Positions 63,886 to 64,000 of a stretch of DNA of 64,000 nucleotides are shown piece after piece. Origin of the DNA: Acanthacorydalis orientalis (lineage: Eukaryota > Arthropoda > Insecta > Megaloptera > Corydalidae); NCBI GenBank assembly GCA_034766995.1, contig CM068314.1:32629208-32693207 (forward strand), read 5' to 3'. The notes under the pieces are model-generated. The model did not search any database, was not told the origin of the DNA, and was given only the letters and a program-made list of their open reading frames with translations. Made by a program: the position numbers and the translations under genes. Position 1 is the stretch's first letter, and each line of letters begins with the position of its first letter.

Positions 63886-64000
63886 GATTAATATGTTTTT
63901 TTCGGCATACTTTTAAACTGACTGGACTGAAAGATGCAATTTTTACCTTACAACATGTTATTATATCACACTTTGAATATTCAATATTACTAAACAAATC
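62821..64000. other. Right-edge intergenic DNA
   Basis: AT-rich with (TA)n at about 62984-63022 and 63811-63884. A short GC-rich patch (CCGAGGTACCCGGGTGCCCC) lies at about 62859-62885. No gene recognised. Confidence 0.6.

Overview
The window looks like an insect chromosome segment, plausibly from a hymenopteran such as a bee. It is very AT-rich, its genes have many short introns with GT-AG boundaries, and it carries degraded mariner/Tc1 and RTE-type elements. Roughly 45-50 long (TA)n microsatellites are scattered through introns and intergenic DNA. The taxon is an inference from protein similarity and general genome style.

Layout, left to right. (1) The first coding exon of the myosin phosphatase targeting subunit Mbs/MYPT (- strand, 1657-1905); the rest of that gene lies beyond the left edge. 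(2) A 0.64 kb divergent promoter region, then a compact intronless HAD-hydrolase gene of HDHD3 type (+, 2549-3301). (3) The 3' half of highwire/MYCBP2 (- strand, 5027-20820). It can be read as 34 exons in one unbroken frame, giving 2569 residues from the filamin-like domain through the DOC domain and RING-H2 to the C-terminal tandem-cysteine ligase domain. (4) A repeat-rich stretch (20.8-26.3 kb) with two MITE-like elements and an RTE relic. (5) A four-exon + strand gene (27259-49482, 18.9 kb first intron) for a predicted 780-residue single-pass membrane protein. It has LRRNT/LRRCT-like cysteine caps and a cytoplasmic tail with tyrosine and proline motifs; I cannot name it. (6) 14.5 kb with no convincing gene, holding mariner relics, a MITE and a strong hairpin.

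The main structural puzzle is that the 5' half of highwire (RCC1-like and PHR domains) is not seen anywhere upstream of 20820. Either the next intron is longer than 43 kb and the membrane-protein gene sits inside it in antisense, or the locus is broken or misassembled. The genes suggest neuronal or cytoskeletal functions: highwire is a synaptic-growth and axon-degeneration ubiquitin ligase, and Mbs regulates actomyosin. Nothing in the sequence shows co-regulation beyond the shared Mbs/HDHD3 promoter interval.
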